Positions 1 to 6,089 of a stretch of DNA of 6,597 bases are shown piece by piece. This stretch comes from Candidatus Latescibacterota bacterium (GTDB lineage Bacteria > Latescibacterota > 4484-107 > B68-G9), in contig DTYS01000175.1 in assembly GCA_012961755.1 (NCBI GenBank), positions 1 through 6,597 of the forward strand, in the 5' to 3' direction. The translations under genes and the position numbers were made by a program. The stretch's first letter is position 1; the number at the start of each line of letters is the position of its first letter. The notes under the pieces are model-generated. The model worked only from the letters and a program-made list of their open reading frames with translations, did no database searches and was not told the origin of the DNA.

Positions 1-222
1 ATCCGCCTACAGAGGGAGATAACGAGGAAGAAGAACGAAAGGCTCCTCGGCTCCGAGGTGGAGGTGTTGTTGGAGGCCCCGGCGAAGAAGGGGGGGACCT
101 TCGGTAGGACCAGGACCGGTAAGCCGGTGGTGGTCGAGGGGGAGGGCCTCGGGATCGGGGAGTTCGTCAGGGTGAGGGTCACGGGCACCACTGGTCCCAC
201 GCTCTTAGGGGTCGTCGGTTGA
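1..222 (+). CDS. miaB: MiaB tRNA methylthiotransferase, C-terminal part (5' end off window)
   Basis: The last 73 codons of an open frame that enters from the left edge and stops at TGA 220-222. The residues match the end of the radical-SAM domain and the TRAM domain of MiaB: LQREIT at residues 3-8, the conserved N-E-R-L-L-G stretch at 12-17, EVEVLLE at 19-25, KKGGTFGRTRTGK around 29-41, then GEFVRVRVT and LLGVV. MiaB (known for the family) adds the 2-methylthio group to N6-isopentenyladenosine-37 of tRNAs, and the TRAM domain binds the tRNA. The F-G-R-T-R-T-G-K form fits bacterial MiaB better than archaeal or eukaryotic MtaB, which usually differ here, but MtaB or RimO is not fully excluded without the N-terminal and radical-SAM regions. 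The stop lies 14 nt before the cutA start, so the two genes are probably cotranscribed. Confidence 0.85.
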   Translation: MRLQREITRKKNERLLGSEVEVLLEAPAKKGGTFGRTRTGKPVVVEGEGLGIGEFVRVRVTGTTGPTLLGVVG

Positions 223-229
223 GGAGGGG
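221..229 (+). promoter_or_regulatory. Ribosome binding site of cutA
   Basis: GAGGAGGGG overlaps the miaB stop codon and ends 7 nt before ATG 237. It favours ATG 237 over the in-frame TTG at 219, which would lie upstream of this site and add six residues not typical of CutA. Confidence 0.7.
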
Positions 230-236
230 AACATCC

Positions 237-608
237 ATGGGAGGATACATACAGGTATCTACCACGGTGGAGAGGAGGGAGGACGCTGAGGAAATAGCCA
301 AGGTATTGATAGAGAGAAGGCTGGCTGGATGCGTCCAGATGGTCGGTCCGGTAGTGAGCACCTACAGGTGGAAGGGCAAGGTTGAAACGGCGGAGGAATG
401 GCTCATCCTCGTTAAGAGCAGGGAGGAGCTATACGGGGAACTGGAGAAAGCTATCGAGGAGGTACATCCGTACGAGACGCCGGAGATAATAGCTACGCCG
501 ATAGTCGCCGGGAACAAAGGTTATCTCGAGTGGCTTTCGGAAGTCCTGGGCCCTCCGCAGGAGCAATGTGCTGGTGATATACGGACGATGGGCCGGCAGA
601 TACGATGA
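237..608 (+). CDS. cutA: CutA-type divalent cation tolerance protein
   Basis: A 123-residue protein with the full CutA1 signature: the N-terminal strand with STT at residues 8-10, ERRLAGCVQ at 27-34 with the conserved Cys32, YRWKGKVE at 43-50, the hallmark HPYETPEI at 77-84 and YLEWL at 96-100. CutA proteins are trimeric, ferredoxin-like, PII-related cytoplasmic proteins linked to copper/divalent metal tolerance; their exact biochemical role is unsettled. The start at ATG 237 is set by GAGGAGGGG at 221-229. The gene follows miaB by 14 nt. The last 18 or so residues (from PPQEQC) extend past the usual CutA end, are Cys/Arg-rich and show no family similarity that I can see. This tail overlaps the proposed gene relic at 568-744, so it may be read-through into former neighbouring sequence. 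Confidence 0.92.
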   Translation: MGGYIQVSTTVERREDAEEIAKVLIERRLAGCVQMVGPVVSTYRWKGKVETAEEWLILVKSREELYGELEKAIEEVHPYETPEIIATPIVAGNKGYLEWLSEVLGPPQEQCAGDIRTMGRQIR

Positions 609-744
609 GAGGACGGTATAGCCAAGATGATGGACCATTCCCTATCTCAAGTGATGCGCCGAGATCCTGGCCGGAAGCACGGTCAAGCAGGGCACCACCT
701 TAGGCTTCCCGGAATGCGGACGTCGTCTCGGACTGACCGGATAA
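568..744 (+). pseudogene. Possible relic of a small flavodoxin-like gene
   Basis: The 146-nt gap between cutA and the next gene has no intact gene. From GTG 568, in the frame +1 to cutA and preceded by GCAGGAG at 557-563, the translation reads V-L-V-I-Y-G-R-W-A-G-R-Y-D-E. This resembles the first beta strand and phosphate-binding loop of flavodoxin-fold proteins, but it meets TAG at 619-621. A second frame then gives G-I-A-K-M-M-D-H-S-L (from about 615), which is plausible as the following helix. The first frame reopens as A-E-I-L-A-G-S-T-V-K-Q-G around 658-693 and ends at TAA 742-744. The pattern could be a small gene decayed by frameshifts and stops, but the similarity is short and judged by eye. 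Chance is a real alternative. Confidence 0.2.
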
Positions 745-754
745 GGGAGGGAAT

Positions 755-1204
755 ATGGAATCGGTGTCCATGTCGGTCGAAAGGATACATATACTTCGTG
801 TAGACCCAGGTGAGGACGTGCTACTTTCGGTGAGGAGGTTCGTGGAGGAGAAGGGGATAAGGCAGGCCGTGGTGTTGGGAGGATACGGTACCCTGGCCTC
901 CCACAGCCTGCATTGGGTGTTGCACAACCGCCTCCCCGTGGAGGACACGTTCGGAAGGGGGGAGGGAGGGATAGAGATACTCTCGATGAACGGCCTAGTG
1001 GTGGACGGAGAGCCCCACATACACGTAACCCTCGCCACGGCCGGGGGAGCTTACGGCGGACACTTGGAGGAGGGGTGCACCGCCTACGTACTATGCGAGA
1101 TATTCTTCGCAGAGGTGAGCGGGGCGAACTTGAGCCACAGGAGGGTCAGGGTAAACGTGCCGGGGATGGGCGAAGGCGAGGTCTTAAGGCTGGAGTTCGG
1201 TTGA
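755..1204 (+). CDS. Stand-alone PPC/DUF296-domain protein
   Basis: A 149-residue protein made of essentially one PPC (plant and prokaryote conserved, DUF296) domain. Visible marks are VVLGGYGTL at 39-47, the H-x-H of GEPHIHVTL at 86-93, GGAYGGHLEEG at 97-107, then the typical C-terminal strand with AEVSGANL at 119-126. In plants this domain is attached to AT-hooks and mediates trimerisation and partner binding; bacterial single-domain members form trimers and their function is unknown. His88, His90 and His103 match the spacing of a proposed metal or ligand pocket in such proteins (inference). The start is ATG 755, with AGGGAGGG at 744-751 just upstream; the next ATG at 770 has no ribosome site. 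There is no signal peptide. It opens the six-gene run and ends 12 nt before the amidohydrolase, so a ligand-binding or pathway-accessory role is possible. A DNA-binding role is unsupported because no AT-hook is present. Confidence 0.8.
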   Translation: MESVSMSVERIHILRVDPGEDVLLSVRRFVEEKGIRQAVVLGGYGTLASHSLHWVLHNRLPVEDTFGRGEGGIEILSMNGLVVDGEPHIHVTLATAGGAYGGHLEEGCTAYVLCEIFFAEVSGANLSHRRVRVNVPGMGEGEVLRLEFG

Positions 1205-1216
1205 CCGGGGGGAGAG

Positions 1217-2230
1217 ATGTCCGACAAGGTCAGGCTCGCTACGATACAGTCCAACCGCGTTCCGAGCTGCAAGGGGCTCAGGACCAACCCCTTCAGCGAG
1301 GATTTCTCCATGGAGGACCTGCTTCGCTCGATAGAACTCAGGATAGCCTGGTACGAGGAGCTTCTGGACCGTGCCGGGAGGGAGGGGTGTGACCTCGTGG
1401 TGCTCACCGAGGACTTCACGAGGTTGAGCTTGTGCATGACGTTCTTGGACGACAGGTCCATATTCCGCACCGCGGTCGAAAGGCAGACGTCGCTCGTGCC
1501 CGAGCGTCTGGGGGCGGTTGCCAAGGGACATTCCATGCTCATCGTGGCATGCTACTACGCCCTTGAGGGGGACAGGATATACAATGTGGCCGACCTCTTC
1601 GGCCGCGGGGGCGAACTGGTGGGCAGGTACCGTAAGGTCCACATGCCCCAGTACGAGCTCTGGCAGGTGACGCCAGGTGATTCCTTCCCGGCCTTCGAGA
1701 CCGACATCGGGTGGGTGGGGATGCTCATCTGCTACGACCAGATGTGGCCCGAGGCGGCGGCCTGCTGCACCATGAACGGTGCTCAAGTGATATGCCATCC
1801 GAGCGCTGCCGTCCTTCCCGAATACTACATGAGGGCGAGGGCCAAGGACAACCAGGTGCACTACATCTCCTCCACATGGCAGAACTCCATGATAGCTTCC
1901 CCTAAGGCGGAGATACTGGCAGATGCCGGGAAGGAGGACCTGGCGATAGTATGGGCGGATGTGGAATTGAAGGGGGCGACCCTTGCGGACGAGTTCTTCT
2001 ACGAGTACCTGTATTCCGGCATAAGGGACCACAAGGAGAGACATCTCAAGTTCAGGAGGTCCGAGGCGTACCGTGTCCTGACCGAGCCACGTCCTCCGCT
2101 TGCGGACCAGTACCCGCCGGGAGGCGTTGCGGACACCCCCGAGGCGATAGAGGAGGTCTATCGCAAGCATAAGGAGATACAGCAGAAACTCCTAAGGGGC
2201 GAGGAGGTTCCGTACCATTGGAGGTGGTGA
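1217..2230 (+). CDS. Nitrilase-superfamily carbon-nitrogen hydrolase
   Basis: A 337-residue protein with the complete nitrilase-superfamily Glu-Lys-Cys triad: Glu65 in VVLTEDF, Lys140 in GRYRKVHMP and Cys172 in MLICYDQMWPE; Glu147 (YELW) may be the second conserved Glu. The family hydrolyses nitriles, amides, carbamoyl or acylated amine C-N bonds through a thiol-acyl intermediate in an alpha-beta-beta-alpha fold. The core ends near residue 252 (WADVELKGA). A tail of about 85 residues, rich in charged residues and ending in a helix-like EEVYRKHKEIQQKLL stretch, follows it; such tails often pack in oligomer contacts. There is no signal peptide, so it should be cytoplasmic. The substrate cannot be read from the sequence; it does not look like a canonical NAD synthetase, biotinidase or Nit1/Nit2 member. 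The start at ATG 1217 follows GGGGGGAGAG. The stop overlaps the next start as TGATG, implying translational coupling with the glycosidase-like gene. Confidence 0.9.
   Translation: MSDKVRLATIQSNRVPSCKGLRTNPFSEDFSMEDLLRSIELRIAWYEELLDRAGREGCDLVVLTEDFTRLSLCMTFLDDRSIFRTAVERQTSLVPERLGAVAKGHSMLIVACYYALEGDRIYNVADLFGRGGELVGRYRKVHMPQYELWQVTPGDSFPAFETDIGWVGMLICYDQMWPEAAACCTMNGAQVICHPSAAVLPEYYMRARAKDNQVHYISSTWQNSMIASPKAEILADAGKEDLAIVWADVELKGATLADEFFYEYLYSGIRDHKERHLKFRRSEAYRVLTEPRPPLADQYPPGGVADTPEAIEEVYRKHKEIQQKLLRGEEVPYHWRW
2220..2225 (+). promoter_or_regulatory. Ribosome binding site inside the 3' end of the amidohydrolase gene
   Basis: GGAGGT lies in the last codons of the upstream gene, 4 nt before ATG 2230, whose A is the last base of the upstream TGA. 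It makes ATG 2230 the better start than the in-frame TTG at 2218, which precedes the site. Confidence 0.6.
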
Positions 2231-3633
2231 TGGAGCCGAAGGTGCGCCAGCTTTTCTTGGACGAGGAGTTCGTGGACCGGAGGGAGGGTCTTCGCCTCAC
2301 GGTCAACCCACCCTCCAGACATCCCGAGAATCCCGTGATACGGCCCGACATGCCGTGGGAGGGCGCCTGCTCTGTCTACGGGACGGCCCTCTTCGACGAG
2401 GATATGGGGCTGTTCAGGATCTGGTATCTCACGGTCCCTAAGGACAGGGGGTTGAGGCCCCTCAGGCTACCGGACGGCAGGGAGCGCGCCCCGCACACGA
2501 CCCTCTTAGCCTACGCCGAATCGGAGGACGGGGTGCGCTGGGTCAAACCTCCTCTCGGCCAGTTCCCGTACGACGGCGACGCCCGTAACAACCTTATAGA
2601 CCTGGGGAAGTACAACTGCGAGGGGATATCCGTACTGTACGACCCCCACGATCCCGACCCACGGCGCAGATGGAAGGCGGTCTACTGGGACCATGGCTCG
2701 GGCGGATGGAGCGTAAAGGACGGAAGGCCCTACTGCGAGGACGGCCCGGGGGATGGGTTCTGCGTGGCCTTCTCCTCGGACGGCGTCCTTTGGAGGCCGT
2801 ACGAAGGCAACCCCGTCCTGCGCAGGTACTGCGACACGAACCAGAACCTCGTCTACGATACCAGGCTCAAGAGATATGTAGCCTTCAGCCGCTTCGGGTT
2901 CGGGCGAAGGCTCGCCCGCAGCGAGAGCGAGGACTTCGTCCACTGGAGCGAACCTGAGGTGGTGCTGGATTGCGACGAGGAGGACGGACCTGGAACGCAA
3001 ATCTACGGGGCGGGGGTGGACATCTACGAAGGGATCTACTTAGCGATGATATGGATCTATCGTGAGGAGGGGGACGGCAGGATAGACACCCAGCTCGCCG
3101 TGAGCCGCGACGGGGTACGTTGGACGAGGGTGGGAGGACGTAAGACGTGGCTCGGCCTCGGAGAGGAGGGTTGGGAGGATGGCATGGTGCGGAGCGTGGA
3201 GCGGATCATCGTCAGGGATGACAAGCTCTACATATACTACTGCGGGGTACACGGCCCGCACAGCCGCCCGGGAGGTCCCGAGGTGGTCCGTGGACATCGT
3301 CCCGCTATCGGGCTGCTGACCCTGCGGCGGGACGGCTTCGTCTCGTTGGACGCTGGCGACCGTGAGGGATGGTTCCTCACGAGGCCGTTCGTCCTCCCAG
3401 AGGGGGAGTTACATATGAACTTAGAAGCTCGAGGCGGATACGTCAAGGTCGCAGTCTGCGACCGGGCCGGGAACCCGATGGAAGGCTTCCGGGCGTCCGA
3501 GTCCGTCTCCGACGACCGGACCGATGCGGTCGTAAGGTGGAAGGGGAGGTCCTTGAGCGAGTTCAGAGGTCGAGAGGTGAGGCTGCGGTTCTCGGCCCGA
3601 AACGCTAAGATATATTCCTTCTGGTTCGGGTGA
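2230..3633 (+). CDS. Five-bladed beta-propeller glycosidase-like protein with C-terminal beta-sandwich
   Basis: A 467-residue protein of the kind often annotated as GH32/GH43-like (five-bladed propeller). Four blade motifs of the S-x-D-G-x-x-W type are visible: SEDGVRW at 98-104, SSDGVLW at 182-188, a variant SEDFVHW at 233-239, and SRDGVRW at 292-298. The N-terminal block with ENPVIRPDMPWEG (33-45), YGTALFD and FRIWY (62-66), and the CDTNQNLVYD segment at 201-210, are typical of this family in sugar-degrading bacteria. From about residue 390 the chain changes to a beta-sandwich-like region ending KIYSFWF, as in the C-terminal domain of such enzymes. Catalytic acids cannot be assigned by eye. 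There is no signal peptide, so a cytoplasmic substrate (an imported oligosaccharide or glycoside) is inferred. It overlaps the amidohydrolase stop by 1 nt, so the two products may act on the same compound. Glycosidase, phosphorylase or non-catalytic sugar binding all remain possible. Confidence 0.7.
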   Translation: MEPKVRQLFLDEEFVDRREGLRLTVNPPSRHPENPVIRPDMPWEGACSVYGTALFDEDMGLFRIWYLTVPKDRGLRPLRLPDGRERAPHTTLLAYAESEDGVRWVKPPLGQFPYDGDARNNLIDLGKYNCEGISVLYDPHDPDPRRRWKAVYWDHGSGGWSVKDGRPYCEDGPGDGFCVAFSSDGVLWRPYEGNPVLRRYCDTNQNLVYDTRLKRYVAFSRFGFGRRLARSESEDFVHWSEPEVVLDCDEEDGPGTQIYGAGVDIYEGIYLAMIWIYREEGDGRIDTQLAVSRDGVRWTRVGGRKTWLGLGEEGWEDGMVRSVERIIVRDDKLYIYYCGVHGPHSRPGGPEVVRGHRPAIGLLTLRRDGFVSLDAGDREGWFLTRPFVLPEGELHMNLEARGGYVKVAVCDRAGNPMEGFRASESVSDDRTDAVVRWKGRSLSEFRGREVRLRFSARNAKIYSFWFG

Positions 3634-3706
3634 CGGCGGTCGGATGTGTTATTCATCGCAGCCGGAACACGGATCAGGAACGTGCGAACTAAGCGAGGGA
3701 GGGGAT

Positions 3707-4015
3707 ATGTTCATAGTGCACGTACACGTCCACGTTAAGCCGGAGTTCGTGGAAGCCTTCAAGGAAGCGACCCTCGAGAACGCCAGGAACAGCGTGAAGG
3801 AGCCCGGAGTGGCCCGCTTCGACGTGATCCAGCAGGCAGATGACCCCACGAGGTTCGTGCTCGTGGAGGTGTACAGGACCTCCGATGACCCGGCAAAGCA
3901 CAAGGAGACCGCCCACTACAGGAAGTGGAGGGACACGGTAGAAGGGATGATGGAGGAGCCCAGAAGGAGCGTTAAGTACACCAACATCTTTCCGGAGGAC
4001 GAAGGCTGGGGGTGA
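3707..4015 (+). CDS. ABM-fold monooxygenase/isomerase, LsrG-like
   Basis: A 102-residue protein with the ferredoxin-like antibiotic biosynthesis monooxygenase (ABM) fold: the N-terminal strand MFIVHVHVHVKPE, GVARFDVIQQADDPTRFVLVEVY at 34-56, then the helix with KHKETAHYRKW at 64-74. These blocks parallel LsrG (RFDVLQ and HKxTxHY), the isomerase that processes phosphorylated AI-2, and the YgiN-type quinol monooxygenases. No lsr transporter, kinase or thiolase gene is in the window, so an AI-2 role is not supported; a small heme- and flavin-free enzyme acting on a quinol or a dione/ketose is the safer inference. The start at ATG 3707 is chosen for GAGGGAGGGG at 3695-3704; an in-frame ATG at 3644 would add 21 residues without family similarity. 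It is separated from the upstream gene by 73 nt and from the dehydrogenase by 4 nt. Confidence 0.85.
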   Translation: MFIVHVHVHVKPEFVEAFKEATLENARNSVKEPGVARFDVIQQADDPTRFVLVEVYRTSDDPAKHKETAHYRKWRDTVEGMMEEPRRSVKYTNIFPEDEGWG

Positions 4016-4019
4016 GGAC

Positions 4020-5198
4020 ATGCGGTTCGAGTTCGCAACTTCATCCCGGGTCGTGTTTGGCCCGGGGACTTTGGTTGAGCTCGGAGGGCTCGTCGTCGGG
4101 ATGGGGAGGAGGACCCTCGTCGTGACGGGCCGCACCCCCGAGCGGGCCGGGCCCCTTTTCGAAATCCTGAAGGAGCAGGGTATGGATTACGTAGTCTTTC
4201 CGGTGGAGGGCGAGCCCACGATCGAGACAGTGAGGAAGGGGGCGCAGTTGGCGAGGGAAGCAGGCTGCGATATGGTCGTGGGCTTCGGCGGAGGCAGTGC
4301 CTTAGACGCGGGCAAGGCCGTGGCAGCTCTCCTGACCAACGGGGGCGATCCCCTGGACTACCTCGAGGTCGTAGGCCGAGGGAGGCCCCTTACGAGGCCC
4401 TCCACGCCCTACGTTGCCGTCCCCACCACCGCCGGAACCGGTTCCGAGGTCACCCGAAACGCTGTCCTCCTCTCGCCGGAACATAGGGTCAAGGTGAGCC
4501 TGAGGAGCCACCTCATGCTTCCTAGGCTGGCCCTCGTCGACCCGGAGCTCACCTGCACCCTCCCACCTGAGGTGACCGCCTCCACCGGGATGGACGCCCT
4601 CACACAACTCATAGAGGCCTACGTTTCCAACAGGGCGAACCCCATGACGGACGGCATATGCAGGGAGGGGATGAGGAGGGCGGCCCGCTCGCTCTTGAGG
4701 GCGTACGAGCGCGGGGACCCGGAGGCGAGGGAGGAGATGTCCTTGGCGAGCCTGTTCGGAGGCATGGCGTTGACCAACGCAAAGCTCGGCGCTGTGCACG
4801 GGTTCGCAGGCCCCATAGGAGGGGAATTCCGCGCCCCACACGGGGCGGTCTGCGCTGCCCTCCTCCCCCACGTTATGGAGGTGAACGTGAGGGCCCTGAG
4901 GGAGAGGGCCCCCGAAAGCTGGGCACTGAGGCGCTACGACGAGGTGGGACGGATCCTCACGGGAAAGGAGGACGCCGGGGCGGAGGAAGGCGTTGCGTGG
5001 GTGAGGAAGCTCTGCGAGGCCCTGAGGATTCCACCGCTTGCCTCCTACGGGATAGGGCCGGAGCACTTCGGGACGCTCGTGGAAAGGGCCTCCACCTCAA
5101 GCAGCATGCAGGGCAACCCTATAAAGCTCACCCAGGAGGAGATGGAGGAGGTCCTCGCACGGGCGGTTAGTTGCAAGTCTATACTTCAAAGGAGGTAA
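4020..5198 (+). CDS. Iron-type (group III) alcohol dehydrogenase with altered metal site
   Basis: A 392-residue protein of normal family length. The N-terminal Rossmann-like domain carries the nucleotide-binding GGGSALDAGK at 90-99 and PTTAGTGSEVT at 135-145. The C-terminal all-helical domain carries the metal ligands Asp192 (TGMDALTQ), His260 (GAVHG) and His274 (RAPHG). In FucO-type enzymes the ligand four residues after the Asp is His; here it is Gln196. I recall related dehydrogenases with a similar DALTQLIE motif, so it may mark a subfamily with changed metal preference rather than a damaged gene. The family reduces aldehydes or oxidises alcohols with NAD(P)H, and includes lactaldehyde, propanediol and maleylacetate reductases. 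Substrate is unknown. It starts 4 nt after the ABM gene, and its stop overlaps the ribosome site of the lipoprotein gene, so the three are likely cotranscribed. Confidence 0.9.
   Translation: MRFEFATSSRVVFGPGTLVELGGLVVGMGRRTLVVTGRTPERAGPLFEILKEQGMDYVVFPVEGEPTIETVRKGAQLAREAGCDMVVGFGGGSALDAGKAVAALLTNGGDPLDYLEVVGRGRPLTRPSTPYVAVPTTAGTGSEVTRNAVLLSPEHRVKVSLRSHLMLPRLALVDPELTCTLPPEVTASTGMDALTQLIEAYVSNRANPMTDGICREGMRRAARSLLRAYERGDPEAREEMSLASLFGGMALTNAKLGAVHGFAGPIGGEFRAPHGAVCAALLPHVMEVNVRALRERAPESWALRRYDEVGRILTGKEDAGAEEGVAWVRKLCEALRIPPLASYGIGPEHFGTLVERASTSSSMQGNPIKLTQEEMEEVLARAVSCKSILQRR
5188..5195 (+). promoter_or_regulatory. Strong ribosome binding site of the lipoprotein gene
   Basis: AAAGGAGG (followed by T, the first base of the dehydrogenase TAA) lies 5 nt before ATG 5201. 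This near-perfect anti-16S match decides for ATG 5201 over the in-frame TTG at 5171, which would put ten residues in front of the signal peptide. Confidence 0.8.
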
Positions 5199-5200
5199 GG

Positions 5201-5962
5201 ATGAAAAAAATTTTCGCCGCTGTGATGGTCATCGTCTCCTTTACCTTATCCTGTTGTCCGTGGAGCATCCCGAAGCCCCCCTCGGTCAACATCCCCATTC
5301 CCCAGATAAACATCACCCCGCAGGTCAAGGTCGGTCCGGAAGTTACCCCGGGCTTTACGACCCAGTACATGCTTCAGATGTACCAGCTCCTCTTTTCCTA
5401 TACCTTCGGAGTGGGAGGTTGCTGGATCTGGACCAGCGATTTCAGACCGGGAGAGTGGACCAAGTGGGAGATAACCGTCCCCGAAGGAGAGAAGATGATA
5501 GTAGAGATGGCCTACCTGAAGCTGACCCCCGACGGCAACCAGTGGTGGAGGATAGGTTACTACCCTTACAGGAAGGGAGAAGAGCCGCTCATCTACGAAG
5601 GGATGTTCAGCAGCGACATGGGCCAGTTGAGGAGGCTGAGGGCTAAGTTCGGGGACGAGGAGCCCAGGGAGATTCCCGTCACCGAGGGGACATATGTGGC
5701 CAGACCGGTGAAGCTGACCGAAGAATCCGTAGAGGGAGCTAAGGTAGGGGTGGAGACCGTCACCGTACCGGCCGGGACCTACAGGGCAGGGCACATCCGC
5801 TACGGTTCGGTCACCGGTGGGACCATAGAATGGTGGACGAGCGGACAGGTCCCCGGCGGGGTGGTCAGGTACCTTATCAGAGATGAGAACGAGAAGTTAG
5901 TGCTCAAGTCGGAGTTGCTTTCCTTCGGTTCGGGTGCCAAGAGTGCGCTCGGTTCGTTTTAA
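5201..5962 (+). CDS. Putative lipoprotein of unknown function
   Basis: A 253-residue protein that I do not assign to a named family. The N-terminus is a signal peptide: two Lys at 2-3, a hydrophobic core IFAAVMVIVSF, and FTLSC ending at Cys18, which fits a relaxed lipobox; Cys19 follows it. A Pro-rich linker (20-50, many P-x-x-I/V repeats) would separate the lipid anchor from the folded part. The body is beta-rich and aromatic: GGCWIWTSD at 72-80, QWWRIGYYPY at 114-123, then VTVPAGTYRAGHIRY at 187-201, EWWTSGQVPGGVVRYLI at 210-226. The last two motifs recall DUF3108-like periplasmic beta-barrel or sheet proteins, in which a hydrophilic chain ends in a membrane-facing face; this is an inference from general pattern. 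It starts 2 nt after the dehydrogenase stop, but its envelope location and its own strong ribosome site leave it unclear whether it belongs to the same pathway. Confidence 0.75.
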   Translation: MKKIFAAVMVIVSFTLSCCPWSIPKPPSVNIPIPQINITPQVKVGPEVTPGFTTQYMLQMYQLLFSYTFGVGGCWIWTSDFRPGEWTKWEITVPEGEKMIVEMAYLKLTPDGNQWWRIGYYPYRKGEEPLIYEGMFSSDMGQLRRLRAKFGDEEPREIPVTEGTYVARPVKLTEESVEGAKVGVETVTVPAGTYRAGHIRYGSVTGGTIEWWTSGQVPGGVVRYLIRDENEKLVLKSELLSFGSGAKSALGSF

Positions 5963-5966
5963 TTGA

Positions 5967-6000
5967 GCCCGGGATAGGGCGAAAAGGGGCTTGACTTTTT
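5967..6000 (+). terminator. Weak possible terminator hairpin after the lipoprotein gene
   Basis: GCCC at 5967-5970 can pair with GGGC at 5977-5980 (6-nt loop), or with GGGC at 5987-5990. A T run at 5996-6000 follows after a short interval. The stem is only 4 bp and the T run overlaps the predicted -35 region, so this is a weak call. Confidence 0.2.
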
Positions 6001-6018
6001 AAGGAAAGTGTCTAAATT
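5991..6018 (+). promoter_or_regulatory. Putative sigma-70-type promoter for udp
   Basis: TTGACT at 5991-5996 (5 of 6 to the consensus -35) and TAAATT at 6013-6018 (4 of 6 to the -10) have a 16-nt spacer. They sit in the only AT-rich part of the window, just after the lipoprotein stop. Predicted start is near 6025, giving a leader of about 70 nt to ATG 6095. The leader has a short CGTC/GACG hairpin at 6037-6047 and otherwise no structure I can name; no CytR or CRP site was recognised. Confidence 0.5.
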
Positions 6019-6082
6019 GTAAAGCATAGTGTGTGTCGTCGTAGACGGTAAAGTCCGGTTCAGTTAGATGGATGCTTTGGGT

Positions 6083-6089
6083 GGGGGAG
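6083..6089 (+). promoter_or_regulatory. Ribosome binding site of udp
   Basis: GGGGGAG ends 5 nt before ATG 6095 and supports that start. It is less consensus-like than the sites of the upstream genes. Confidence 0.5.

Noticed and set aside
219..608. TTG 219 as the cutA start
   Set aside because: It lies at the front edge of the ribosome site and adds six residues before the conserved CutA strand; ATG 237 is correctly spaced.
1184..2170. Long antisense open frame (328 codons) opposite the nitrilase gene
   Set aside because: Its length is a by-product of high GC on the coding strand; the translation shows no domain pattern and the + strand protein has an intact catalytic triad.
3644..3706. 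Longer N-terminus for the ABM protein from ATG 3644
   Set aside because: No ribosome site before it, no family similarity in the 21 extra residues, and a strong GAGGGAGGGG precedes ATG 3707.
4302..5066. Antisense open frame (254 codons) opposite the dehydrogenase gene
   Set aside because: Low-complexity Pro/Gly/His/Arg-rich translation, no ribosome site, and fully covered by a well-supported gene on the + strand.
4658..5170. Alternative-frame + strand open frame within the dehydrogenase
   Set aside because: Arg/Gly-rich shadow translation without any recognisable motif.
5171..5200. TTG 5171 as start of the lipoprotein gene
   Set aside because: It would displace the signal peptide; AAAGGAGG at 5188-5195 points to ATG 5201.
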